Assembly: GCA_903813345.2 (NCBI GenBank)
Contig: CAIIXF020000012.1
Location: 26,300,684 to 26,364,683 of the forward strand
Source: Owenia fusiformis
Lineage: Eukaryota > Annelida > Polychaeta > Sabellida > Oweniidae
Direction: 5' to 3'
DNA length: 64,000 nucleotides
A program made the translations under genes and the position numbers. This document shows positions 49,358-59,400 of the stretch, in pieces. Below the pieces are notes generated by a model. That model saw only the letters and a list, made by a program, of their open reading frames with translations, was not told the DNA's origin and searched no databases. Positions within the stretch are counted from its first letter, which is position 1; each line of letters begins with the position of its first letter.

Positions 49358-50190
49358 GAGAGTTTTCGCACGGCGTGAAAGTACAACTTATAACGTATAC
49401 TTATACTTATAGGTAAACGTACAAGGTGTTTCATAATGTGGACTTTTCGTCAGGAAAGATCTTCTCGGACTATAATAAATAAAGGTCAAAGGGATGCCAT
49501 TTGTACTTTCTTGAATTGTAGCATGTTTAGTTGATCCAAATGTGTCTAGAATAAAATAGGCTCATATATAGTACAGATGTCATAGACCTATCTCTTCTCA
49601 AATTGACTTTTTGGAGATGCTCGTTATGAAACACCCTGTATGTCATTTGTTGAGCTACTGAATGGGTCGTTTCCAGGAATTGCTAGAACCTACTGGTTTG
49701 ATTGGTGTTTCAAATTGATTGTTAAAGTATGTGATTGGATACTGTTCCTACTCAGCCAATTAATTTTAAAAATGCTTGCGGTCAATTGTTCCACACACAT
49801 GTAAGTAAAACTTTATACGGAGATCCAACTGTATACGTTTATCGTCTACATATATATACCGTTTTGTAAGTTCATTGAACTTATACTAATCATGATAACT
49901 TTGAAATAATCAACTTGTTTATGTAATGACTCACTTTAAGGATCGTGTTTATAATACATTACAACTACTAGGACACGGAAGCAAGCATTTAATTATAATG
50001 TGCATAATCTACACGTGTAGATGACAGTGCATTCACAGTCTCTAGTTGATGGAGCTTTTCTATATCGGGAATAGTTATGTTCCATTAAGTACAATTTAAA
50101 ATTGATTTTAGTAATATGATAGTTCAACATGACCCTTTAAAGTATACGTATACGTATCAGTTGTACTTTCACTTATGTGCGAAATCTCTC
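49358..50190. mobile_element. 833-bp MITE with GAGAG...CTCTC ends, TSD TAATA
   Basis: The left end GAGAGTTTTCGCACGGCGTG and the inverted right end GAGAGATTTCGCACATAAGT share the terminal words, followed by GTGAAAGTACAACT and CGTATACTTATA-type repeats. TAATA flanks both sides (49353-49357, 50191-50195). The homologous element at 20.69 kb shows the uninterrupted site (TTATAATGTCTATCAACC). The 4-bp alternative TAAT cannot be excluded, so the superfamily is open. Confidence 0.75.
49420..49640. mobile_element. 221-bp mariner-type MITE nested in the GAGAG MITE
   Basis: Left TA-CAAGGTGTTTCATAATG and right GTTATGAAACACCCTG-TA are inverted, with TA on both sides. It is the innermost of three nested elements. 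Confidence 0.75.
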
Positions 50191-50449
50191 TAATATCTGT
50201 CAACCAGCGTCCATAATATAAATGACGTCATTTTCATTTCAAAACGGGTTTTCCAAAACTTGCAAAAACAAGTTTTATTGTCAACTTTATTTACATAAAC
50301 AGACGTTCAATATGTCCACCATTTTGATCAATTGTATGACCCCTCAATTTTGGCCTAAACTGGCCAATAGCATCATTGATATGCTGTTAAAGACAATGAA
50401 TTTCACTTCTCATTAATTCAATTCTGTTCTTAAGAGACTGAATACATAT

Positions 50450-51400
50450 AAAGGATTCATGGTACACCAATTCTGTTCTCCCCAGTATGCGGAAGTCGCA
50501 GAAGTTGGTTGATCGTATGATCTGGGGGAGGCAGTGATTAGGGAGATGAGTTGAGGCACATTTTCACTAAATTAAACTAATAATTTAGACACATATCTGT
50601 CCTCTTTGTGCAGAGGGAAGATCTGCACATTGTATGGGAAATCCATAAGTCCAATCTAAGTCCAATCTTATCAGCTTCCTGCTGATCTTATCAGCTTTAT
50701 GTTGGTCACATAGCTATAGTATGTGCTGGGAAGCATACAGCATATATCAGTATTGAAAGTGAAGGCCACGCTCACTATCAGAGTTTATGTAAGGATCAAG
50801 AGACGTTCAGTTGTTGAAAATATTAGAAAATATGGAAGTTCACCCGAGGCCTTTGACGCATGATGACATAAAGTTAGCCTTAACCTGGGAAGCTATGGCG
50901 AATGCACAATTACAGAGTCCGATGCTATGAGACAATATAGGTCCTTATATGTGCAAAAAGATTTTTTTTTTTTTAGGACTCAAAATATTAAAATACTCAT
51001 ACTCTCATAGATTTGAAATTCCCAATTGATTTTAAGGGGGATTTTTATTACAAAGGCTTCACTTGGACATTATTCAACATTTGATAGAATTTACAAGGTT
51101 TTGTTTTGACCATCAGGTCATCAAATATACTTTTTTGTAGAACAAACATCTTCTTAATTGTTTACCATAAACATTTGGGATGGTTCGATCGTGATAAAAA
51201 ATGACGTTATCTTACCGAGGCTTCACTCCTAATATTCATACGAAATCCATCGTGGCTGATACGTTTCGACTGTATCACTGATAAGTATAGTTTCAATATA
51301 TTCGTGAGACTTTTCCCGGTCTAACAATATAACGACCGAATCATAAACTGCTATATAACTCACAGAATCTACATTTAAGTACTATACGCAGGCTGAATAA
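50450..51400. other. unassigned intergenic DNA
   Basis: No gene is recognised; no clear repeat. Confidence 0.4.
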
Positions 51401-51406
51401 GTCGGA

Positions 51407-51842
51407 CACTGGTGATCCACTCGATTACGCTGGTTACCGAAACGGTTCGTTTTGGTAACAAAATGTCGGAACATCGAAGGTACGATTTTTCTTTTTTCCT
51501 TATTTCACACGTTGTAGGCAGAATTCCCACGATATTTTTAACACAAATGTGTATCAGTATCATATGTTTAAGAAAATGTACATATTTGCGAACAAATAGT
51601 CCAGAAGACAACAGAATCGTCGATTTAATCCCTCACTTAAGTTACATAAACGGTTTTTCGAAAAACAGTTAAGATCTGCACTTTTAACCCAAAATATATG
51701 ATGCTGATACACGTTTGTGAGAAAAAACGTCGTTGGGATTCTGCCTACAACGCGTGAAATAAGGAAAAAAGAAAAATCGTACCTTCGACGTTCCGACATT
51801 TTGTTACCAAAACGACCAGCGTAATCGAGCGGATCACCAGTG
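51407..51842. mobile_element. 436-bp foldback element, CACTGGTG termini, 5-bp TSD TCGGA
   Basis: Second copy of the family at 24714-25217, again one long inverted repeat (GATTACGCTGGTTACC, AACAAAATGTCGGAAC, GCAGAATTCCCACG and their inverses). Termini CACTGGTGATCC and GGATCACCAGTG are perfect inverses. TCGGA flanks both sides exactly (51402-51406, 51843-51847). Confidence 0.85.
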
Positions 51843-51849
51843 TCGGAGT

Positions 51850-54190
51850 TGAACACGAGTCACTTGCAATTAAGGTTGCAACAATAGCTGTTGGGAGAGG
51901 TTAAGCAAGAGGATTTTTATGACGTGAACCGCAAACATAAACTGAACCTTTATGTTCCCGTTTACGTTTTACGAACAAAAGTGCTTTAAGCTGAGCACTT
52001 TAGGCGTAACGTAAACGCAAACCTCAAAATGTTTTTTTTTCTTTTTCTTAGCGGCCTATCATTTTATTTTCTTCCTTAAAAGTTATAAATGTTTTCCTGA
52101 TTTTCGACCCCTCCCACCCCTGTTTTTTCAAATGCTTTTGCATCAATATGTTGACACACAATTAAACCCTTTCAGAGAATAAGCAACTGCTTGAGGGGAT
52201 TTAAAGATATCCATTATGGGTGACCAAAATTAGATGAAAGCAATGGATCGCATTCTCTATGGGAAAATAACATGGGAAATATTGTTTTTCAATTCATCAA
52301 AGATGAGTTACTTATTCCGTTTAAGGGGTTAACTGTGTCTTCAATTGCAACATTTTGATGCAACAAAAATTGAAAAAAAAACAGGTGTGGAAGGGATTGA
52401 AAATCAGGACAACATTTTAGAAAAAAACATATGGGTGGGTTGTTTGCATCTTCCCTGTCTCAAAGTCAAAATTATTTCATCATCTCTATGGGTGCTTTTC
52501 CTGGAGATAAGGCATTGGTCGAACATATACACCTGTTTAAATCCTCAGAAAATAGCCAAAATCCAACATATGACTGTCCCAAATCTGTTGCGATACTCTC
52601 CCTCGTCTTTCTTTCTTTTGGGTTGGGGTACACCTTACAGATTGAGTACATTCAACTGAGGTGAACATGGCTATTTTGGGTATAATTGGAAAGCGATTTC
52701 TACTATCTTTCGAGTGATATCCATGTCAAGGCGTTCGATTGCATCTTAGCTTATGACGTCATAACGGTAGGAAGAAACAAAGTTTCATTCAAAACTGGCC
52801 CGAAAACAATTGAATGGCACGGGAGAATCGAATTCGGTGTACTTGGCACAGTGGCCTCGCCCCCAAAACGCCAAAGTTGCTTCAAAATGTCACGATTTTG
52901 ATACCATTGTTCAGCTAAGATGCAGCCTTTTAATATGATACGCGATATTAGACTTATTTATGAACTAAAAAAACTCAAAAAGGGATAAAACCTACAAAAT
53001 ACCCCAGAAAAGGTTAATAGGTTGGAGACTCCAGAAAAGTTTCCCATAGATGGTCATTATAACATTTTACCCTGTCTCTTATTAACGACTAGTATCCAAG
53101 CCTAGTGCAACATACCACAGTGTTTGGGAGAGACTCGCCTAGCCTGCTATAACAATCTTACCATGGGTTGTCCACCGAATTTTTGAGATAAATACATAGA
53201 TTCTGGTAAAATCACCAAGGTCAAAATCACTCCGCCCCCAGCTTAAAATGAGATTTCCCACTGAACTTTGGCATGTTTTCAGATAAATTAGGACTAGATA
53301 TTTAGTCCCGATTCACTTCCCAAACGCCAGATGGCGCTCCAATGGGGTCGGGAAGGAGAAAAATGACTTTTTATAGAGAAAACCAAATTACTAACCCCTA
53401 GTAATCTTACTCAGTACTATATCCGATAGAATTGTTGATCCATAAAATTGGGTATTAACCTGAAAATATCATAAACATTGATGGAACAGTTCAAAAAATA
53501 TATACTTAAACATACTACATGGCCATTTCGTTTCGTTCCGTGTTAAAACGTTGAACACGCCTTTAATGGTGTTTTTATTCAATTGGGAGCTATTCTATTT
53601 CGAAGGGCTGTAAATTGAATAATCATAGAGGATATTTCATAAAATTAAGTTCGAATAATTGCCTTATATAATAGCAAGAAGGGTATATAAAAATTATTAT
53701 AGGTTATGTCGAAATACATGTTAAACTAGACCGAGATCTTTATAGACGTCTTAATTATATTGGCGATTTCAAATGTGTACCAATAGCGTACTCGTTCATG
53801 TTTTTAGACCTCTCAATATTATTGTTATACAAAGGAATTTTTGGTTGATTTTAAAAAAAGTATTCAAAAAGTTGAAACAAAATTCCCCCCAAATAGATAA
53901 AAATCAAGATAACTCTTTTATTTCATTAACAAGATACTTTTTAAAAATCAACGTACCAAAATTTCCTTTGTACAATTACAGTATTGAGAGACCTAAACAT
54001 GTTGAGTTTATGTCGATTTTCATGACTGGTTTAAGAGAAACGGAAACGTGTGTTCAAAATGTTCTCCATAACGGTACCACTCCTTTAAAAGAAATGTTTA
54101 ATGTGAGCATAGTGGATTATATATTGTTATTTCAATTTGGGTCTTTTGGAATTTCAGACTATGTTTCATTCCATTAGTAATACGAGTACA
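51850..54190. other. unassigned intergenic DNA
   Basis: No gene is recognised. 52190-52300 (GACCAAAATTAGATGAAAGC, CTATGGGAAAATAACATGGG) resembles, inverted, the core of the element at 63070-63725, so a fragment of that family lies here. Open frames at 52345-52664 and 53773-54177 (104 and 134 codons) show no domain, signal peptide or splice pattern I recognise. Confidence 0.4.
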
Positions 54191-54196
54191 ATATAC

Positions 54197-54325
54197 AATT
54201 ATTGACCTCTCCAGAGGTTTACTGTCAAAATTATATCCCGAGACTGTAAACCGAGACCGTAGGTCGAGGTTTACAGTCGAGGGATATAATTTTGACAGTA
54301 AACCGAATGGAGAGGTCTATAATTG
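54197..54325. repeat. 129-bp hairpin with GAGACCGTAGGTC loop
   Basis: Arms CAATTATTGACCTCTCCAGA and its inverse GAGAGGTCTATAATTG continue through GGTTTACTGTCAAAATTATA and TCCCGAGACTGTAAACC to the loop. Same build and loop word as the hairpin at 39659-39794. Confidence 0.85.
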
Positions 54326-54330
54326 TTTTG

Positions 54331-54621
54331 TTAGTCCGAAGAATATCTTAGATTTTTCTGACCCTTGAAGTTGACTTGAAGTTGGATCCAGACCCTCGAG
54401 ACGTTCATGTTGTATTTCAGTATATCGGCAGTAAGTTCACTCAATGGAGTCAAATTACTCTCCTGGGCGAAGTCCACTAAAAGCTTTGTACAAAGTTTTA
54501 GATTTTTCTTCGTATTTTGACTGTCTTTACTCTCTAAGAGACTAATAATATCCTCATCTTCAACATTTTTGAAACGGCTAGTGCTAGCGGCGGCCATTTT
54601 ATCGTATGATAATGACGTCAT
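54331..54621 (-). CDS. fragment resembling the N-terminus of Crypton-derived (DUF3504-like) proteins
   Basis: A 96-codon minus-strand frame. From the second Met (54597) it reads MAAASTSRFKNVEDEDIISL then LESKDSQNTKKNLK, LVDFAQESN and LSELTADIL. RF-x-x-V/L-x-x-x-E-I-x-x-L-x-x-x-KDSxNTKK is, from memory, the opening of many animal tyrosine-recombinase-like proteins derived from Cryptons (often DUF3504). The recombinase domain is absent. After TADIL the sequence no longer looks family-like, so an exon boundary or truncation is likely. A CRE-like TGACGTCA (54613-54620) lies 16 bp upstream of the second Met. It could be a host gene's first exon, a mobile relic, or an unrelated protein. Confidence 0.4.
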   Translation of the reverse strand: MTSLSYDKMAAASTSRFKNVEDEDIISLLESKDSQNTKKNLKLCTKLLVDFAQESNLTPLSELTADILKYNMNVSRVWIQLQVNFKGQKNLRYSSD

Positions 54622-54739
54622 TTTAGTGGAATGCTGGGAATATTATTCACCGGCAATGCATTGAGCGGTGTACAGTTAAAATTATTCACCGCTCGTTGAC
54701 CAATCAAAATCGAGTATTTCAACTGAGGTACTAACAATA

Positions 54740-55630
54740 CTATTTGTCATCTGCCACTGTGCGCCTAACACAATGAAATAGCAAATAAAAATCTTTGAAT
54801 GGGTAATGACCTATCTCAACTATATGTATACATTTTAAGTTTGAATAATAAAAAAAATCTTTTGATTTGGAATCTTTTCAAAATTCAGCTAACAGTGTGG
54901 GAATTGCATGTATCAGAATTCGACATATCTGTGAATGAACTCTAAAGAATGAATTGTATGTGTGACAAATACAAAAAAAATCGTTTATGTGAGGTACACC
55001 GATGAAGGGGGAGATTTGTGGATAACATAAAAAATCGAACCCCTGGTCACCAATTTTGCTAGCTACGCCACTGATAGATAAATGTATGGGGTGTGCTACC
55101 GGCAAAAGTTCAAGACAACGGGATGCTGTTTGTCTTTCAGTTAAACTAGTGTTGCCCCTCATTTATTTCACACTCCCCTCGATAAGATTAGCAACCAGGG
55201 GTCTTCAATTGATAGTTCGCTAAATCCTGTTAATGATTAAATCTTTCTTGTTCCTTTAAATAGCGTACCATGCGTGCAGAGTTTAGTTCACTAGACGAAG
55301 CTCTCTTTTAAGAAGTGAAGTCAAACGAATGCAACGGGTAACATTAGCGCGGTAAAACGAGAAAATAAAGATCATTTTAATCGCCAAACATAGACTGGCT
55401 TTTACACCCGATTCAGTGAACTACTGATTGTTAAACTTATTTGAGAGGGTGTAGCTAACAGTCTTTACTTGTGAATTGTTTGCTTGTTCAAAGAAAGAAA
55501 TACACTTTCGATGTCTATATATTTCTATAGGCTGTTTAAATGTCATCCCTTTTCAAGTGGTTAGTTTAGTTCATCTCTATAAAGAGCCTATTGTAGTGGA
55601 GTGTCTATTTAACAAATTCATTCGGGCGGT
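54740..55630. other. unassigned intergenic DNA upstream of the second duplication unit
   Basis: No gene is recognised. Near 55045-55078 a GGTCACCAATTTTGCTAGCT then ACGCCACTGATAG phrase resembles the ends of common animal repeats. Confidence 0.4.
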
Positions 55631-56384
55631 TAGCTATCTGAAAAGATCTTAAATCAGACCCGGACACAATGGACACATGAACGTCGTAGTTAAGGTAGCT
55701 ATACACAATGATGGGTACCTATATTTCCTAGTCACTAACGATGTGTTCAGTAAATTCAAAGTTTGACATAATATAAAACAGGTTCACTTTATAGATGTCA
55801 CTTGTATTAGGCAAACACGAACTGCACTTTTCGGTCATATATTGGTCTGCCTAGCTGGATAATGCAACATAAATTTGAAATACATCTTTATTGAATTCGC
55901 TTTTCAGGAGCGGGGCTGGGATGAATTCAGCCTGTACCCAACCCGGCCACGGACCTTGGCAATCGCTCCGAAGATACACTGTGACTCGGACCTAAATATG
56001 TATGAAATACACTTTATCACCCAATAGTGGCACGATGCAAGCTTTTTAATGGATTTCAGAAATTCTTATTGGCTAAAGTCAGATATATGTACCTTATGTT
56101 GTGAAAGTTCCATGATGAAAAAGCAAACAGAAAAAAAGTTATAGCAAAATTAGCAATACTTATTGAACGCCCTGTACTTATGTTCCATAACCAATTTGTG
56201 TACATATTTCGGATTTATATTTTTTTGATTTATATAACAGCTATGCAATGCTTTACGTTTTATTCAAATGTATAAGCCATTATGTTGGTTTAACATTTTA
56301 CAGCATGTGAAATATTGATCCTACGTTATTACTTTGAGATTACCTTTGTACAACTACCTTAAACCCAATAGGAAAACGACCATT

Positions 56385-56393
56385 CATAAAAAG
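56385..56393 (+). promoter_or_regulatory. TATA-like box of SLC22 copy 2
   Basis: CATAAAAAG at the same distance from the start codon as in copy 1. The conserved stretch around it is nearly identical between copies. Confidence 0.3.
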
Positions 56394-56429
56394 ATAATAC
56401 AACGCACTGCGGGTACTTGAAACGCAAAC

Positions 56430-59400
56430 ATGAAGACGTTCGATGGAATCCTTGATGAAATTGGAGGAATGGGAAGGTACCAAATACTTGCTATATTCTT
56501 ATTAGCACTAATTGAGATCCCATCGGCGTTCCATAATATCAACTACGTCTACATAGGTGCAAAGCAAGACCATTTTTGCGCACCATCGGCTGAGTTATCT
56601 GCGTTTAATCTAACCAAAGATGAACTGAGAAATTACACCATACCGTATGAAGTAAAAGATGGAACACGTGAATACATGAATTGCGGACAGTATCGTCGGA
56701 ACTATTCCTCGATCGGCAAAAATGATGTGCAACTCTGGCTTGATGAATATATTAAAGAGAACTTTACACAACCCGACGATTTGCCCATTGAGGAATGTAG
56801 CGGGTGGTTGTATGATACAAGTATATACCAGACAACCATTATATCCGAGGTGAGTATACCATGTACATAAAAAACGTAGTGCAAATATTATTAGGTTACC
56901 ACTATCAAAATTAGATAACATTGTGTAAAAATATTGCTTACTATAATACTTGAAATGAAGATTATTGAACGTTGGGTTAAGGAGATGGGTCGAGTGAGAG
57001 ATGCGCGAGAGACATACATTTAAAAATGATTAGCATTGCATATTTTTGCTCTTATTCATTGCATCCCATTACTTCTCCCCCATACGTTTTTAATATGACA
57101 CCATGAACCTCAAATATTTGCCATCAACGTTGAAATTATTGAAGGGCTTGAAAACAACAAACTAATTGTGTATTTCATTAAAACCACCTGACTCTCTTGG
57201 TTAACCCCGGGGGGAGGTACTGGTCAAATTTTTGTACATGGGGGTGCCGCTGAGACTCAAAATATCTACCCACATCTAGGGATTTTTTCTCTAAAAATGG
57301 ACCCACATCTAGGGTTTTTCTTTCCAAAAATATACCCACCTCAAGGTAATTTTTAAAAATCAAAACCCACTTCCGGCGAGATTTTTCAAAAACAGTACCC
57401 AGTTTTAGGATTTTTCAAAAAGTAGACCCAGTTGTAGGGATTTTTCATCAAAATGGGACCCATATCTAGGTTTTTTTCAAAATGGGACCCATATCTAGGG
57501 ATTTTCGGCGAAAAAGTGACCATCTTTAGCGGTACGTCCCGACATAGCCAATATATGGGAGTACCCCCGGGGGTTAACCACATCTTTCACTTTCAGTGGG
57601 ACCTCGTTTGTAATGACCGTGTCTTGGGTCCAACCACTCAATCAATATATATGGCAGGACGATTGTTTGGCTCTATTATTTGTGGTTACCTTAGCGACAG
57701 GTATGTATAGTCCTGTGATATTCGCAACTTCTATTATGTAATGAGTTATTATTGTCTAACATTTTGTATATATTATTTATTTAACACATTAGGTCGTTTA
57801 CGTTGTTGTAATCACCAAGCTGCTTTTTCATATCGTATAGAAGGGAAACGAATGTTAAAGGATTTAAGCCCAAGACTCAATGCATTGTTTGCTGAATCAT
57901 ACCATGAGGGTGGTGTTTCCAAACCTTTGCATGACCGCGGGAATGTAAAGCTTAGGAAACAACGCCTGAGTGGTATGAAGCAGCTACAATGCATTGTGTC
58001 ATGGGCTTAAATTCTTGTCACACATTGCAATTTTTTTCTATAAAATCATCTAAAAGAACAAAATCACTAAAATAACACATTTTTAATGAATTTTTTGCAA
58101 GGGTCAAGTTGGCAAGTCATTAAATCCAATTGGAAAAATCCATTCATCACCATGACAACTGTTTAACTAGCGACCTTGTATGTGTTATTGATATTTCACA
58201 CATTGTACATTATGTGAATACTCTTTTCGGATTGGCTGGAATCGGACACACCTTCCCAGCGATGTGTAAATTCATTATTAAACGACTGTTTAAAACTCAA
58301 TGAACCAAATTATTCAGGGTGGTCCAAAAAAGTGAACCCTTGCAACAGGTAACTTCTGAAAGACGTAAGACTAAGTGACCTTTATGGAACCCACAAACAT
58401 TTTAGACTTTCTTCTAAAATATGTGAGAATATCAGCCCATTAATGCAACTAGTAACTGAGATATAGTTTATTGCAAGGGTTCAGATTTTTTGACCACCCT
58501 GTACACTTCACTTCAAAGATTTAGCAGTCAGTATGATTAAAGCGTTGTGATAGGACTTTGTGATCCAACAATCAAGGATTTGGACCTGTAGGCACGGTTT
58601 TTCAAGTGTGGCGTTCCATTTGCATGCTTTATCATCATCATGGATATCTTCACCGAACTCCCTAATTCACTACACCACCGATATTATTTTTTATGTAAAT
58701 CGTCCCGATTCGAAATTGTGTGGGCAATGAACTTTGGATGCAGGGGTCAACCTTGGATTCCCTTGGATAAAAAAAGGAATATTGATATGACAAGCAGGCA
58801 CACAACCCCCTCCCCTCATTTTTTTCCTAAAGCCTCTCCCTCCATGAAATTAAATTTAAAGTGAGAATGTATAATTCACTTTTGTAACATACTTCTGGAA
58901 ACTCGATGACAATTGCCATACGCAGTGTCATAATATTATGAATTATCCGTGTATAATTAACATGACTTTGATTTTATGAATTATTTTATGAGATGACCCG
59001 TGATCAATTGAAATTGGCTACTCATTTGTATTTTATTTAAATAGATATTTTCAGAAAAGAATATCGTCTGTTTTTTATGACCCAAAGTAGAATTAATGGC
59101 TATAAAAACAAGAATTCTCAATAGTTTTTTGTTTTTGCGTGAAATAGAATTGACTGAGTAAATAGTAGATGAATTGCAGTACATGGATGACAAATATTAA
59201 TAGAATGGTTCAATTAAATAAAACTTGACATATCAAAGGGACCAAAAAATAAATTGCAACATATCCAGTGTCAGGGGATGACATCGCCTTATTCAGTTTA
59301 TGTCTGGAAACCGGTCGTTTTCACAAGATTTTCGCATAAATCATTTTTGAACTCAGAAATTGCAAAATGGTCGATTTTCATTATTATTTTTAAACATTTT

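Larger units (their letters stand above)
49213..50440. mobile_element. mariner-type element homologous to the one at 20.56 kb
   Basis: Starts TA-CAGGGTGGTCCAAAAATG. After removal of the inner insertion (49358-50190) it is collinear with 20564-20930. No right terminus was found. Confidence 0.7.

Noticed and set aside
52345-52901. cluster of overlapping frames (104, 77, 71 codons) as exons
   Set aside because: Three different frames with no family similarity; partly next to a repeat fragment. No convincing exon borders.
53773-54177. 134-codon plus-strand frame as a gene
   Set aside because: No recognisable domain, no signal peptide or splice context, composition like the AT-rich surroundings. 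Length alone is not enough.
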